Part shown: piece after piece, positions 1 to 8,662 of the stretch
Numbering within the stretch: position 1 is the first letter of the stretch
How the letters are laid out: each line of letters opens with the position of its first letter
Assembly (NCBI GenBank): GCA_022846035.1
Contig: AP025580.1
Location: 1,178,001-1,242,000 of the forward strand
Source: Christensenellaceae bacterium
GTDB lineage: Bacteria > Bacillota > Clostridia > Christensenellales > Christensenellaceae
Direction: 5' to 3'
Length of the DNA: 64,000 nucleotides
The notes under the pieces: generated by a model
Databases searched by the model: none
The model's input: only the letters and a program-made list of their open reading frames with translations
What the model was told of the DNA's origin: nothing
Position numbers and translations under genes: made by a program

Positions 1-1632
1 CTTTATTTTAAAAAGCCGGAATCGCCTTTTTTGCCGATTTATCCGCTTACGGCAGGCCTTAACCAGAACATGATGCGCAGGTTCGTAAAAGAAGCCTTAT
101 ATAAAACCAGCGTGCAGGAATTGTATTCGTCCGGCTTTTTGCATGAATTCCATATTCCAAATATCAAGCAGGCGCTGCGTGACGTACATTTTCCTGAGGA
201 TATACAGGCAGCCTCTGTGGCACGCGCACGTATCGTGTTTGACGAACTGCTTATTTTTAACCGCATGATGGAACTTCTGGGCGAAGAAAAACGGCAGAAA
301 AGCGCGGCGCGGTTAAGTTCCCCGCAAATACGCAAAGATCCTTTTTTAAGCAAGCTTGCTTTTAAACCGACAAACGCGCAAATACGCGTTATGGATGAGA
401 TCGGAAAAGACTTTATGGGCAGCATGGCCATGAACAGGCTCGTGCAGGGCGATGTGGGAAGCGGGAAAACAATATTGGCTTTCTACGCAATGCACTGCAT
501 GTATGAGGCGGGCCGCCAGAGCGTACTTATGGCGCCTACGGAAATTCTAGCGCAGCAACATTATGAAACCGCCAAAGAGCTGTTTTCTGATCGGGAGATC
601 GCCTGCGTTACCGGAGCCCTGAGCGTAAAAAGCCGAAAGGAGCTTAATCAAAAAATAGAAAGCGGCGCGGTTAAAATTATCATCGGCACACATGCCTTGT
701 TATATGGTGACGTGTACTTTTCCAATTTGGGACTTATTATAACGGATGAGCAACACCGTTTCGGTGTGAAACAGCGCGCGGCGCTCTCAGGCGATAAAAA
801 CGATATTCATACGCTCATTATGTCTGCAACGCCCATTCCGCGTTCCCTGCAGCTTGTACTTTTTGGTAATACGGATATTTCTGTCGTGGACGAGCTGCCG
901 CCCGGACGGACGCCTGTAAAAACATATTTGATCCACCAGAATAAATATAAAGATATGATCGGATTCATCAAAAATGAATTGCATAATAAACGGCAGGCTT
1001 ATATTGTTTGTCCGTTGATCGAGGACAGTGAAAATATGGAAGTAAAATCTGCAAAGCAGGTTTTCAATGAATTGAGACAATACTATGCGGGACATAGCAT
1101 GGCGCTCATTCATGGTAAAATAAAAAATGCCGAAAAGCAGGAAATCATGGAAGCGTTTACCGCAGGCAAAATTGATATACTGGTTTCGACGACGGTCATA
1201 GAGGTCGGTATCAACATTCCCAACGCTACGGTCATGGCGGTGATCAACGCCGAGCGCTTTGGCCTTGCGCAACTGCATCAGCTTCGCGGACGGGTGGGGC
1301 GCGGCTGCGCGCAATCCTATTGCTTTTTAGTATCGGATAATGAGGGAGCTTACGAGCGGCTGCGCGTGCTGACAGGCACAAACGATGGTTTTGAAATTGC
1401 GGAGCAGGATATGCGGCTGCGGGGAACGGGGGATATTCTCGGAACACGCCAGCATGGCGCAAGCAATTTGAAAGCAGCCAATCTGATCGCTGACATCCGG
1501 CAATTAGAACAAACGCGGGACGTTTTGAAAATTATGAAAGCAGCTCCGCAGTTTGAGTCCGAATATAGTGCGGTCACCAAGGCGGCGCAGTCTGAGCTGG
1601 AGCATAAAATGATTGAAATTGCCCTGAATTAG
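1..1632 (+). CDS. recG: ATP-dependent DNA helicase RecG (5' end outside window)
   Basis: RecG is a superfamily 2 helicase that reverses stalled replication forks and branch-migrates recombination intermediates. The reading frame is open from base 1, so the gene begins upstream; 543 residues are visible, against about 680 for the family, so the wedge domain is mostly missing. Visible motifs are the Walker A GDVGSGKT (near base 448), the Walker B DEQHRFG (near base 746), the motif III SATPIPRSL, and the motif VI region QLRGRVGRG. The C-terminal RecG tail is intact. A TTG at base 31 is an internal codon, not the true start. The next gene, hisZ, has its own promoter. Confidence 0.96.
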   Translation, partial: LYFKKPESPFLPIYPLTAGLNQNMMRRFVKEALYKTSVQELYSSGFLHEFHIPNIKQALRDVHFPEDIQAASVARARIVFDELLIFNRMMELLGEEKRQKSAARLSSPQIRKDPFLSKLAFKPTNAQIRVMDEIGKDFMGSMAMNRLVQGDVGSGKTILAFYAMHCMYEAGRQSVLMAPTEILAQQHYETAKELFSDREIACVTGALSVKSRKELNQKIESGAVKIIIGTHALLYGDVYFSNLGLIITDEQHRFGVKQRAALSGDKNDIHTLIMSATPIPRSLQLVLFGNTDISVVDELPPGRTPVKTYLIHQNKYKDMIGFIKNELHNKRQAYIVCPLIEDSENMEVKSAKQVFNELRQYYAGHSMALIHGKIKNAEKQEIMEAFTAGKIDILVSTTVIEVGINIPNATVMAVINAERFGLAQLHQLRGRVGRGCAQSYCFLVSDNEGAYERLRVLTGTNDGFEIAEQDMRLRGTGDILGTRQHGASNLKAANLIADIRQLEQTRDVLKIMKAAPQFESEYSAVTKAAQSELEHKMIEIALN

Positions 1633-1646
1633 TAACAGATATATGC

Positions 1647-1675
1647 TTGACAATGAGTATTACTTGTATTATTAT
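1647..1675 (+). promoter_or_regulatory. Promoter of the histidine operon
   Basis: A consensus -35 TTGACA (1647-1652), a 17-base spacer and a -10 TATTAT (1670-1675) lie between recG and hisZ. Transcription should start near 1682. Confidence 0.8.
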
Positions 1676-1677
1676 AG

Positions 1678-1703
1678 TATCGTAGTAGCGATTTACTACG
1701 ATA
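1678..1703 (+). promoter_or_regulatory. Perfect inverted repeat over the his transcription start (candidate operator)
   Basis: The arms TATCGTAGTA (1678-1687) and TACTACGATA (1694-1703) are exact reverse complements separated by six bases. They start two bases after the -10 box and cover the predicted start site, which is the classic place for a repressor. There is no T-run after it, so it is not a terminator. A TrpR-family HisR/YerC-type repressor is a possible binder (inference). Confidence 0.6.
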
Positions 1704-1725
1704 AATTATTAGGAAGAAGCAGCGA

Positions 1726-2889
1726 ATGAATAAGTTAAAATTGCAGGTGCCGGCAGGATCATGGGATTATCTGCCGGATGAATGCGCGGCCAAGCGCAAG
1801 ATTGAAAACGTAATCAGAAAAGAATTTCTGATGAGCGGCTATCAGGAGATCGAAACGCCGTCTTTTGAGCATTACGAGGTATTCATGCATGACGCGGTAC
1901 CGTATGTGCAGGAAAATATGATTAAGTTCTTCGACCTGCAGGGCAGGATACTTGCATTGCGTCCTGATATAACCGGACCGATCGCGCGTATGGCCGCCAC
2001 CAAATTGTTGAACCGGCAGGAAGTTCTGCGGCTTTGCTATATCCAGAATGCTTATGGGTTTTTCAATCACGGCATTGCGGGAAAGACAGAATTCACGCAG
2101 GCGGGTGTCGAGTTGATCGGCAAAAAAGGAGCGGATGCGGACGCGGAAGTCATCGCCCTTGCGATCAGCGCGCTTCTTGCGTCCGGCGTAGATAAATTTA
2201 AGATTGATATTGGACAGGTAGCCTATTTTAAGGGCTTGATTGTACAGGCGTCGCTCAATGAAGAACAAACGGAAAAGATCCGTTTGATGATTGATACCAA
2301 AAACAACGTGGAATTGGAGTACGAGTTGTCGCGCCTGAATATCTCCGCAGAAACCAAGCGTACTTTGCTTGAACTGGGAAGCCTATTCGGCGGCGAAGAG
2401 GTATTGGCCCGCGCAAAAAAGCTGGCCAAAAACGACCTGTGCATACAGGCGGTGGAGAATATAGAGGAGGTTTACCGTATCCTTTGTGATTTCGGATATA
2501 GAGACTATATTTCGATTGATTTTGGTATTTTGAACAACTTTAATTATTATTCCGGCATTTTATTCCGTGGAATATCCGGAGCCATAGGGACTCCCATTCT
2601 TTCGGGCGGGAGATATGACGACCTGCTGAATGAATTTGGCGTGAATACTCCAGCAACCGGTTTTGCCTTGGGAATCAAAGAGGTGCTGCTTGTGCTCGAG
2701 CAAGGAGGAAAGCTGAGCCGCGAAAACGAAGCGGTAACCGTAGTAAGATGCAGCAGTCAAAACAGGAAAGGCGCTTATGCCTATGTCCAGGAATTGCGTG
2801 CGCAGGGAAAGAAAGCTGTGCTGGAGCTTAATGGCAGCGAATACGACGCGCGAAAATATAATGTAATCGAATTTGACGAAGGGAAATAA
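1726..2889 (+). CDS. hisZ: ATP phosphoribosyltransferase regulatory subunit HisZ
   Basis: HisZ is a catalytically inactive relative of histidyl-tRNA synthetase. It forms a hetero-octamer with short-form HisG and carries the histidine feedback site. The 387-residue protein shows the class II synthetase-like fold: VPAGSWDYLPDE at the N-terminus, a motif 2-like region (ALRPDITGPIARM) and a motif 3-like stretch (GRYDDLLNEFG). The ATG at 1726 follows AGGAAG at 1711. It is the first gene of an eight-gene his operon and lies two bases before hisG. The downstream HisG is the short form that needs HisZ, which supports the call over a true HisS. Confidence 0.93.
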   Translation: MNKLKLQVPAGSWDYLPDECAAKRKIENVIRKEFLMSGYQEIETPSFEHYEVFMHDAVPYVQENMIKFFDLQGRILALRPDITGPIARMAATKLLNRQEVLRLCYIQNAYGFFNHGIAGKTEFTQAGVELIGKKGADADAEVIALAISALLASGVDKFKIDIGQVAYFKGLIVQASLNEEQTEKIRLMIDTKNNVELEYELSRLNISAETKRTLLELGSLFGGEEVLARAKKLAKNDLCIQAVENIEEVYRILCDFGYRDYISIDFGILNNFNYYSGILFRGISGAIGTPILSGGRYDDLLNEFGVNTPATGFALGIKEVLLVLEQGGKLSRENEAVTVVRCSSQNRKGAYAYVQELRAQGKKAVLELNGSEYDARKYNVIEFDEGK

Positions 2890-2891
2890 TA

Positions 2892-3527
2892 ATGGAACTG
2901 ACAATTGCGCTCGCCAAAGGGCGGCTGGCAAAATTTGCGATAGAACTGTTTTCGAAATGCGGTATCGATACTACGGAACTGCGGGAAGACACTCGTAAGC
3001 TTGTAATATCTGACAAAAAGAATGAACTGCGGTTCATATTAGTAAAGCCCTCGGATGTTCCGGTATACGTATACCGTGGCGTTGCCGACATCGGAATTGC
3101 AGGTAAAGATACCCTGCTTGAAGCGGGATTGCCGCTTTACGAAATGCTCGACTTAAAATGCGGAAAGTGCAAGATGTGTGTGGCCGGATACCAGGAAAAA
3201 CTGAAAGACCGCATTACGTCCAGCATTACGCGGGTCGCCACCAAATATCCGCGCGTGGCAAAAATGTATTATAACGAAAAGGGCGAGGACATCGAAATCA
3301 TTAAGCTGAACGGAAGCATCGAACTGGCTCCGATCCTCGATTTAAGCGATGTGATCGTTGATATTGTGGAAAGCGGTACGACAATCCGCGAGAACGGCCT
3401 CTCCATTTTGGAAGAGGTATGCGACATCAGCGCACGCTTGGTGGTTAATCAGGTAAGCCTGAAAACGAAAGCCGAAAAAATACAACCGCTGATCCGCAAA
3501 CTCGATAATGCCTTGGAGGATATGTGA
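2892..3527 (+). CDS. hisG: ATP phosphoribosyltransferase, short form HisG
   Basis: HisG catalyses the first step of histidine synthesis, joining ATP and PRPP to give phosphoribosyl-ATP. At 211 residues it is the short form, which lacks the C-terminal regulatory ACT-like domain and depends on HisZ, encoded immediately upstream. The N-terminal LTIALAKGRL, the ADIGIAGKDTLLE segment and the phosphate-binding IVDIVESGTTIRENGL (about residues 155-170) are typical. Its stop codon is next to the start of hisD, so translation is probably coupled. Confidence 0.95.
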   Translation: MELTIALAKGRLAKFAIELFSKCGIDTTELREDTRKLVISDKKNELRFILVKPSDVPVYVYRGVADIGIAGKDTLLEAGLPLYEMLDLKCGKCKMCVAGYQEKLKDRITSSITRVATKYPRVAKMYYNEKGEDIEIIKLNGSIELAPILDLSDVIVDIVESGTTIRENGLSILEEVCDISARLVVNQVSLKTKAEKIQPLIRKLDNALEDM

Positions 3528-3529
3528 TT

Positions 3530-4813
3530 ATGCTGCCAATTCTTTTTCCGCAAGATACCGATCAACTAAAGAAACGGTTGTTGTTACGCGGCGAAACCGA
3601 TTACACCGCGCAGCAAAAAATTGTGGATGACATTTTGCGCAATATCAAAATGCAGGGGGATGCCGCGCTCTTTGCCTATACGAAAGAATTTGACGGCTTT
3701 GATGTCAATGCGCAGAACCTGCTGGTTACACAGCAGGAGATGGATGAAGCTTTCGCCGAGGTCGATCCAGCCTTGCTTGAGGTTATGCGGGAAGCGGCAA
3801 AAAACATCGAAGCATTCCATAACCGCCAGAAACGCGAAAACTGGTTTATGGAACAAGATGGAAAAATGATCGGGCAGCTTTATATTCCCGTAGAAAATGC
3901 GGGCGTATATGTGCCGGGCGGTAAGGCCGCCTATCCGTCAAGCGTGCTCATGAATATCATCCCGGCGAAATGCGCGGGCGTAAAAAATATTTCGGTTGCG
4001 ACACCTGCCCGTGGCGGTGTCGTTAATCCGGTAACCATTGCAGCGGCAAGGATCGCCGGTGCGGATAAGATCTATAAAATAGGCGGAGCGCAGGCGATTG
4101 CCGCCTTTGCCTATGGCACGCAAACGATCCCACGGATGGATAAGATTACGGGACCGGGCAATATATATGTCGCCTTGGCGAAAAAAAGCATATATGGACA
4201 AGCGGGCATAGATATGATCGCGGGACCGTCCGAGGTGCTGGTGATCGCAGACGATGCGGCCAATGAAAAATACATTGCGGCAGACTTCCTTTCCCAGGCC
4301 GAGCATGACGAAATGGCGGCATGCATCTTAGTAACCGTTTCTGTGCAAAAGGCACAGCGTGTACGCGGCGAGATTCTCAGGCAGGCGGAAGGATTGCCTA
4401 AAAAAGAGATCGTCATGCAATCGCTGGAGCGTTACGGAACCATCATCGTTGCGCGGGATCTTGAGGAAGCGGTCCGGATCTCTAATATGATCGCGCCTGA
4501 GCATCTGGAGATATGCGTAAACGAGCCGCTCACGTTGCTTAGCAAAATCCAAAACGCGGGTTCTATCTTTTTAGGAGAATATTCTCCGGAGCCGTTGGGA
4601 GACTATTTTGCGGGAACGAACCACGTGCTGCCGACCAATAGTACGGCAAGGTTTTCTTCGCCGCTGAATGTCGATGATTTTCAAAAGAAATCCAGTGTGA
4701 TATACTACTCAAAGGAAGAATTTGGAAAAGAATATAAAAAAGTAGTTACCTTTGCAAAGGCGGAAGGACTGGAAGCGCACGCCCGGTCGGCGGCCATACG
4801 TTTCGAAGATTGA
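3530..4813 (+). CDS. hisD: Histidinol dehydrogenase
   Basis: HisD performs the last two steps of histidine synthesis, oxidising L-histidinol to histidine with two NAD+ and a zinc ion. The 427-residue protein has PGGKAAYPSSVLMN, GPGNIYVALAK, AGPSEVLVIAD and the zinc/catalytic region SQAEHDE, followed by APEHLE. A GTG two codons upstream (3524) overlaps the hisG stop. However, the Shine-Dalgarno TGGAGGA (3514-3520) lies only three bases before that GTG and nine before the ATG at 3530, so the ATG is preferred. Confidence 0.95.
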   Translation: MLPILFPQDTDQLKKRLLLRGETDYTAQQKIVDDILRNIKMQGDAALFAYTKEFDGFDVNAQNLLVTQQEMDEAFAEVDPALLEVMREAAKNIEAFHNRQKRENWFMEQDGKMIGQLYIPVENAGVYVPGGKAAYPSSVLMNIIPAKCAGVKNISVATPARGGVVNPVTIAAARIAGADKIYKIGGAQAIAAFAYGTQTIPRMDKITGPGNIYVALAKKSIYGQAGIDMIAGPSEVLVIADDAANEKYIAADFLSQAEHDEMAACILVTVSVQKAQRVRGEILRQAEGLPKKEIVMQSLERYGTIIVARDLEEAVRISNMIAPEHLEICVNEPLTLLSKIQNAGSIFLGEYSPEPLGDYFAGTNHVLPTNSTARFSSPLNVDDFQKKSSVIYYSKEEFGKEYKKVVTFAKAEGLEAHARSAAIRFED

Positions 4814-4826
4814 GGAGAGAACTTTT

Positions 4827-5411
4827 ATGCGGAAAAGCGAAGTCAGCAGAAAGACCAACGAGACGAATATCAATCTCAGGCTGAATCTGGATGGTACGGG
4901 AGAATATACGGTTAACAGCGGCATAGGATTTTTTGATCATATGCTTGCGCTTTTTGCAAAGCATGCGCAAATCGATCTTGAACTGAGTTGCGCAGGAGAT
5001 TTGCATGTGGATGCGCACCATACGGTGGAAGATTGCGGTATTGTGCTGGGGGAGGCCATCAAAAGTGCGCTGGGGGATAAGCGGCAAATAAGGCGTTATG
5101 CAACAAAATTTGTTCCCATGGATGAAACGTTGATGATGGTAAGCCTTGATATTAGCGGACGGCCTTATATCGCCTATAACGTCACTTTCTTACAGGGCAA
5201 AACAGGCGATTTTGACGCAGAACTCAGCGAGGAATTTTTCCGCGCGGTCGCGATGGGGGCTGGTATCACGCTTCACATCAATTTGCAGTATGGCAGCAAT
5301 ACGCACCATATTATCGAAGCGGCTTTTAAGGCTTTTGGGCAAACGCTGCGCGAAGCGGTATCCATCGATTCCGCGCTTAAAGGTGTTTTTTCTACCAAAG
5401 GGGTATTATGA
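4827..5411 (+). CDS. hisB: Imidazoleglycerol-phosphate dehydratase
   Basis: HisB dehydrates imidazole glycerol phosphate to imidazole acetol phosphate. The 194-residue protein is monofunctional, with no fused phosphatase domain. The manganese-binding histidine motifs are visible: GFFDHMLALFAKH, DLHVDAHHTVEDCGI and the second-half repeat GSNTHHIIEAAFKAFG. The frame is open further upstream into hisD, but the Shine-Dalgarno GAGGAG (4812-4817) sets the ATG at 4827, and the family begins at this point. The histidinol-phosphate phosphatase needed by the pathway is not in this operon. Confidence 0.95.
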   Translation: MRKSEVSRKTNETNINLRLNLDGTGEYTVNSGIGFFDHMLALFAKHAQIDLELSCAGDLHVDAHHTVEDCGIVLGEAIKSALGDKRQIRRYATKFVPMDETLMMVSLDISGRPYIAYNVTFLQGKTGDFDAELSEEFFRAVAMGAGITLHINLQYGSNTHHIIEAAFKAFGQTLREAVSIDSALKGVFSTKGVL

Positions 5412-6010
5412 TAGCGATCATTGACTACGGAATGGGTAATTTACGAAGCGTAGAAAAGGCTTTTGCTTTTTTGGGTTACGAGGCCTGTGTTACCGATGAT
5501 GTTGGGAAGATAAGGGATGCCAGTCATCTGGTTTTGCCGGGGGTTGGGGCAATCGCCGACGCGATAGCAAGCCTTAAGGCGCGCGGCCTTATACAGGAGA
5601 TCATTGCCCAGAGCAGATCGGGAAAGCCGTTTTTAGGCATTTGTCTCGGTATGCAGTTATTGTTTGATAAAAGCCTGGAAAACGGCGAACACGAAGCTCT
5701 GGGGCTTATTCCAGGTATTGTAAAACCGTTTGAGAAGGCCGGGCTGAGAATACCGCATATGGGTTGGAATACGCTCGAAACAAAGAAAAGCGGCATGTGG
5801 GAAAGCGGACAAGCCCCTTACGTTTATTTCGTGCATTCCTACCATGCATCCGCAGTACCGGATGAAAACGTAATTGCTACGACTCATTATGGTTACGATT
5901 TTGTATCTGCGGTACAAAAGGACAATATTTATGGACTTCAATTTCATCCGGAAAAAAGCGGTGAAACGGGTCTTGAGATGCTTAATTTATTTGGAGGGTT
6001 GAGGGCATGA
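5408..6010 (+). CDS. hisH: Imidazole glycerol phosphate synthase, glutaminase subunit HisH
   Basis: HisH is the class I glutamine amidotransferase that hydrolyses glutamine and channels ammonia to HisF. The 200-residue protein carries the nucleophile motif GICLGMQLL (cysteine near residue 78) and the His-Glu of the triad in LQFHPEKSG near the C-terminus. The oxyanion-side YFVHSYH is also present. ATGA overlaps join it to hisB upstream and hisA downstream, so it is part of a translationally coupled operon. Confidence 0.95.
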   Translation: MIAIIDYGMGNLRSVEKAFAFLGYEACVTDDVGKIRDASHLVLPGVGAIADAIASLKARGLIQEIIAQSRSGKPFLGICLGMQLLFDKSLENGEHEALGLIPGIVKPFEKAGLRIPHMGWNTLETKKSGMWESGQAPYVYFVHSYHASAVPDENVIATTHYGYDFVSAVQKDNIYGLQFHPEKSGETGLEMLNLFGGLRA

Positions 6011-6720
6011 AAATTTATCCTGCTATCGATATTAAAAACGGTAAGTGCGTCCGCTTAAAGCAGGGCGTGATGGATAGTTCCACGGAATACGGTGATCCGA
6101 TGGAAATGGCGCGGAAATGGGCAGAGAAAGGCGCATACTATTTGCATGTCGTCGATCTGGACGCCGCTTTTGCAGGAGAATTCGTAAACCGTGATATGAT
6201 CACCAAAATTGTCCAGTCGCTTAAAATTCCCGTTCAGGTCGGCGGGGGAATCCGAACGAGAGAAGATATACGGATCCGTCTTGATGAGGTGGGGATTTCG
6301 CGCGTGATTCTCGGAACGGTTGCGGTTGAGGATCCGGAGCTCGTCCAATGGGCCGTGTCCAAATACAAGGACCGTATCGCGGTAGGTATCGACGCCAAGG
6401 ATGGTAAGGTGGCCATCAAGGGATGGGCGGATAAAACGGACATCGATGCGGTCGAGCTTGCGCAGCAGATGCGGAAATTAGGCGTGCGGACGATCATTTA
6501 TACTGATATTTCCAAGGACGGTATGATGAAAGGGCCTGACGTTGAGAATACGGAAAAGATCGTCAAAAAAACATGGGTAAACCTGATCGCTTCCGGCGGG
6601 ATCAGCAGTATTGACGATTTGCAGAGGATTAAGGGAACCGGCGCCTGTGGCTGCATTATTGGCAAGGCGCTCTATGACAATGCCTTTACCCTCGAAGAAG
6701 CGTTGAAGGCGGCGAAGTAA
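6007..6720 (+). CDS. hisA: Phosphoribosyl-formimino-AICAR-ribotide isomerase HisA
   Basis: HisA is a TIM barrel that performs the Amadori rearrangement of ProFAR to PRFAR. It has the two half-barrel phosphate-binding signatures (QVGGGIRTREDI and IASGGISSIDDL) and the catalytic aspartates in YPAIDIKNGKCVRL and YTDISKDGM. Its 237 residues are the usual length. Unlike the dual-function PriA there is no reason from context to expect TrpF activity. It overlaps hisH by four bases and lies three bases before hisF. Confidence 0.95.
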   Translation: MKIYPAIDIKNGKCVRLKQGVMDSSTEYGDPMEMARKWAEKGAYYLHVVDLDAAFAGEFVNRDMITKIVQSLKIPVQVGGGIRTREDIRIRLDEVGISRVILGTVAVEDPELVQWAVSKYKDRIAVGIDAKDGKVAIKGWADKTDIDAVELAQQMRKLGVRTIIYTDISKDGMMKGPDVENTEKIVKKTWVNLIASGGISSIDDLQRIKGTGACGCIIGKALYDNAFTLEEALKAAK

Positions 6721-6723
6721 CCG

Positions 6724-7500
6724 ATGCTTACGAGAAGAATCATTCCATGCCTCGACGTACATGCCGGCAGGGTTGTCAAGGGCGTTAACTTTGTGGACTT
6801 GAAAGATGCTGGCGATCCGGTTGAGATTGCAAAGGCTTACAACGAACAGGGCGCTGACGAGCTGGTTTTTTTGGATATAACAGCTTCCTCGGACGACCGC
6901 GCTATTATGGACGATGTCGTTTCAAGAACGGCCGAGCAGGTTTTTATCCCCTTGACGGTGGGCGGCGGGATTCGCAGCGTTGAGGATTTCAGGCGTATCC
7001 TGAAATGTGGCGCGGATAAAATTTCTGTCAATTCATCCGCAATCAAAAATCCGCAGTTAATAACGGATGCCGCAATGAAATTCGGCAGTCAGTGCGTGGT
7101 GTTGGCGATCGATGCAAAACGCAACAAGGATGGCCGGTTTGAGGTGTTTTTAAACGGCGGGCGCGTGAACACAGGGCTGGACGCGATCGAATGGGCCAGA
7201 CAGGCCACGCGGCTGGGAGCGGGGGAAATCTTGCTCACCAGCATGGACGCGGACGGAACAAAGAATGGCTACGACCTAGAGCTAACCAAGGCGATTTGCG
7301 CGGCTGTCAATGTGCCGGTGATCGCTTCCGGAGGAGCCGGCAGTCTGGATCATTTTGCGGAAGTTATATTGGAGGCGGACGCAAGCGCGGTGCTGGCAGC
7401 TTCGTTGTTTCACTACAGGGAATTGACGATTCGGGAAGTAAAAGAATATTTGAAAGGCAAAAACATTGCCGTTAGGAGTTTAAATGGATATGGAAATTAA
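6724..7500 (+). CDS. hisF: Imidazole glycerol phosphate synthase, cyclase subunit HisF
   Basis: HisF uses ammonia from HisH to convert PRFAR into imidazole glycerol phosphate plus AICAR. The 258-residue TIM barrel shows [15 protein letters not shown] with the first catalytic Asp, [13 protein letters not shown] and [13 protein letters not shown] as phosphate sites, and [13 protein letters not shown] with the second catalytic Asp. Its 3' end overlaps the start of hisIE by 17 bases, indicating translational coupling. Confidence 0.96.
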   Translation: MLTRRIIPCLDVHAGRVVKGVNFVDLKDAGDPVEIAKAYNEQGADELVFLDITASSDDRAIMDDVVSRTAEQVFIPLTVGGGIRSVEDFRRILKCGADKISVNSSAIKNPQLITDAAMKFGSQCVVLAIDAKRNKDGRFEVFLNGGRVNTGLDAIEWARQATRLGAGEILLTSMDADGTKNGYDLELTKAICAAVNVPVIASGGAGSLDHFAEVILEADASAVLAASLFHYRELTIREVKEYLKGKNIAVRSLNGYGN

Positions 7501-8092
7501 ATTTGGAAAAGATGGGCTTGTTCCTGCGATTGCACAGGACGCGCGTACGGGCGTTGTACTGATGCAGGCATACATGAATCAGGAAGCGTTTAATAAAACG
7601 CTGGAGACAGGTTATGCGCACTATTATTCGCGTTCTCGCCAAAAGCTTTGGAAAAAGGGCGAAACGTCGGGTAATGTACAAAAGGTGGTAAGCGTCCGCC
7701 TCGATTGTGACTGCGACTGCGTGCTTCTTCAAGTGGAGCAGACGGGCGTAGCCTGTCATACGGGCGAGCATTCGTGCTTTTTCAATCTGGTAAAGGAAAA
7801 TGAAAAGATCGCGAATTCTTCTTTGCTGTACGAGCTTTATGATTTGATTGCCGACCGTAAGGTGAATCCCAAAGAGGGCTCTTATACGAATTACCTTTTT
7901 GAGAAAGGGATTGACAAAATCCTCAAAAAGATTGGCGAGGAGAGCGCGGAAGTGATTATCGCGTCCAAAAATCCGGGAACGGATGAATTGCGCTACGAAG
8001 CTGCAGACCTGATGTATCACCTTTTGGTGCTAATGAACGAAAAAGGTCTTTCGCTGACAGAGCTGTTCGGAGAATTACAGGGCAGAAGATAA
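7484..8092 (+). CDS. hisI: Bifunctional phosphoribosyl-AMP cyclohydrolase / phosphoribosyl-ATP pyrophosphatase HisIE
   Basis: This fused enzyme performs the second and third steps of histidine synthesis. The N-terminal HisI half (residues 1-115) has [28 protein letters not shown] and zinc-ligand cysteines in [13 protein letters not shown] and [11 protein letters not shown]. The C-terminal HisE half (about 116-202) has the helical MazG-like fold with [21 protein letters not shown] and [13 protein letters not shown]. The ATG at 7484 follows TAGGAG. It is the last gene of the operon. No terminator hairpin is visible before the tRNA promoter, so some read-through is possible. Confidence 0.95.
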   Translation: MDMEIKFGKDGLVPAIAQDARTGVVLMQAYMNQEAFNKTLETGYAHYYSRSRQKLWKKGETSGNVQKVVSVRLDCDCDCVLLQVEQTGVACHTGEHSCFFNLVKENEKIANSSLLYELYDLIADRKVNPKEGSYTNYLFEKGIDKILKKIGEESAEVIIASKNPGTDELRYEAADLMYHLLVLMNEKGLSLTELFGELQGRR

Positions 8093-8115
8093 TCAGTATT
8101 TTTTTATAAAAATTA

Positions 8116-8144
8116 TTGACATGTAATATCTTTTATAATAAAAT
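8116..8144 (+). promoter_or_regulatory. Promoter of the four-tRNA cluster
   Basis: TTGACA (8116-8121), a 17-base spacer and TAAAAT (8139-8144) precede tRNA-Val. The region is A/T-rich, as is typical of tRNA promoters. Confidence 0.7.
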
Positions 8145-8182
8145 AATACATGCGCTGCTTAAGCAAGTTGGCGTTAATGTGT

Positions 8183-8258
8183 GGGAGTATAGCTCAGCTG
8201 GGAGAGCATCTGCCTTACAAGCAGAGGGTCACAGGTTCGAGCCCTGTTACTCCCACCA
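8183..8258 (+). tRNA. tRNA-Val (anticodon TAC), CCA encoded
   Basis: The acceptor GGGAGTA pairs with TACTCCC, the anticodon loop CTTACAA contains TAC, and the T-loop GTTCGAG is present. The CCA end is encoded. Confidence 0.96.
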
Positions 8259-8268
8259 TTACATTTAT

Positions 8269-8345
8269 GGCCTGGTAGTTCAGTTGGTTAGAACGCTAGC
8301 CTGTCACGCTAGAGGTCGAGAGTTCGAGTCTCTTCCAGGTCGCCA
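8269..8345 (+). tRNA. tRNA-Asp (anticodon GTC), CCA encoded
   Basis: The acceptor GGCCTGG pairs with CCAGGTC (one G-U), the anticodon loop CTGTCAC contains GTC, and the T-loop GTTCGAG is intact. It lies ten bases after tRNA-Val. Confidence 0.96.
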
Positions 8346-8369
8346 TTTTTTCTTTAGTAAGTTTGTTAT

Positions 8370-8444
8370 GCGGGAGTGGCTCAGTGGTAGAGCGTCGCCT
8401 TGCCAAGGCGAATGTCGCGAGTTCGAATCTCGTCTTCCGCTCCA
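8370..8444 (+). tRNA. tRNA-Gly (anticodon GCC), CCA encoded
   Basis: The acceptor GCGGGAG pairs with CTTCCGC, the anticodon loop TTGCCAA contains GCC, and the T-loop is GTTCGAA. It is the third tRNA of the cluster. Confidence 0.96.
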
Positions 8445-8447
8445 TAT

Positions 8448-8521
8448 GGCGCCATAGCCAAGTGGTAAGGCAGGGGCCTGCAAAGCCCTTATCCCCAGTT
8501 CAAATCTGGGTGGCGCCTCCA
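8448..8521 (+). tRNA. tRNA-Cys (anticodon GCA), CCA encoded
   Basis: The acceptor GGCGCCA pairs with TGGCGCC, and the anticodon loop CTGCAAA contains GCA. The U discriminator base and the compact D-loop are typical of tRNA-Cys. It lies three bases after tRNA-Gly. Confidence 0.96.
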
Positions 8522-8531
8522 AGAGCATAAG

Positions 8532-8563
8532 AACCGATTATCTATGAGATAGTCGGTTTTTTT
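8532..8563 (+). terminator. Rho-independent terminator of the tRNA cluster
   Basis: An 11-base stem (AACCGATTATC with GATAGTCGGTT, one G-U pair), a five-base loop and a seven-T run lie just after tRNA-Cys. Confidence 0.9.
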
Positions 8564-8566
8564 GTT

Positions 8567-8593
8567 CTTACAAAAATGTAAGATAATTGTAAG
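8567..8593 (+). promoter_or_regulatory. TGTAAG repeat box upstream of the ABC transporter operon
   Basis: CTTACA (8567-8572) faces TGTAAG (8577-8582), and a second TGTAAG follows exactly 11 bases later (8588-8593). Direct half-sites one helical turn apart are typical for OmpR-family response regulators (family knowledge). The last half-site ends 32 bases before the -10 TATAAT. The same spacing recurs upstream of the 37-codon peptide gene at 11685. Confidence 0.5.
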
Positions 8594-8602
8594 GAAGTTC
8601 GA

Positions 8603-8631
8603 TGGATAATCGTACGTTGAAACGATATAAT
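8603..8631 (+). promoter_or_regulatory. Promoter of the peptide/ABC transporter operon
   Basis: The -10 TATAAT (8626-8631) is perfect; the -35 TGGATA (8603-8608) at 17 bases is weak. A weak -35 with an upstream repeat box suggests activator dependence (inference). Confidence 0.55.
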
Positions 8632-8662
8632 AAAATCATCAAAACAGGAGGAATGGCCTAAA

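Noticed and set aside
1633-1725. T-box or histidine leader peptide upstream of hisZ
   Set aside because: The 93-base gap is filled by a promoter and a palindrome; there is no T-box bulge motif, no run of His codons and no terminator.
8116-8457. Open frame of 113 codons across the tRNA cluster
   Set aside because: It is a translation of tRNA-Val, tRNA-Asp and tRNA-Gly; the tRNA structures explain the sequence.
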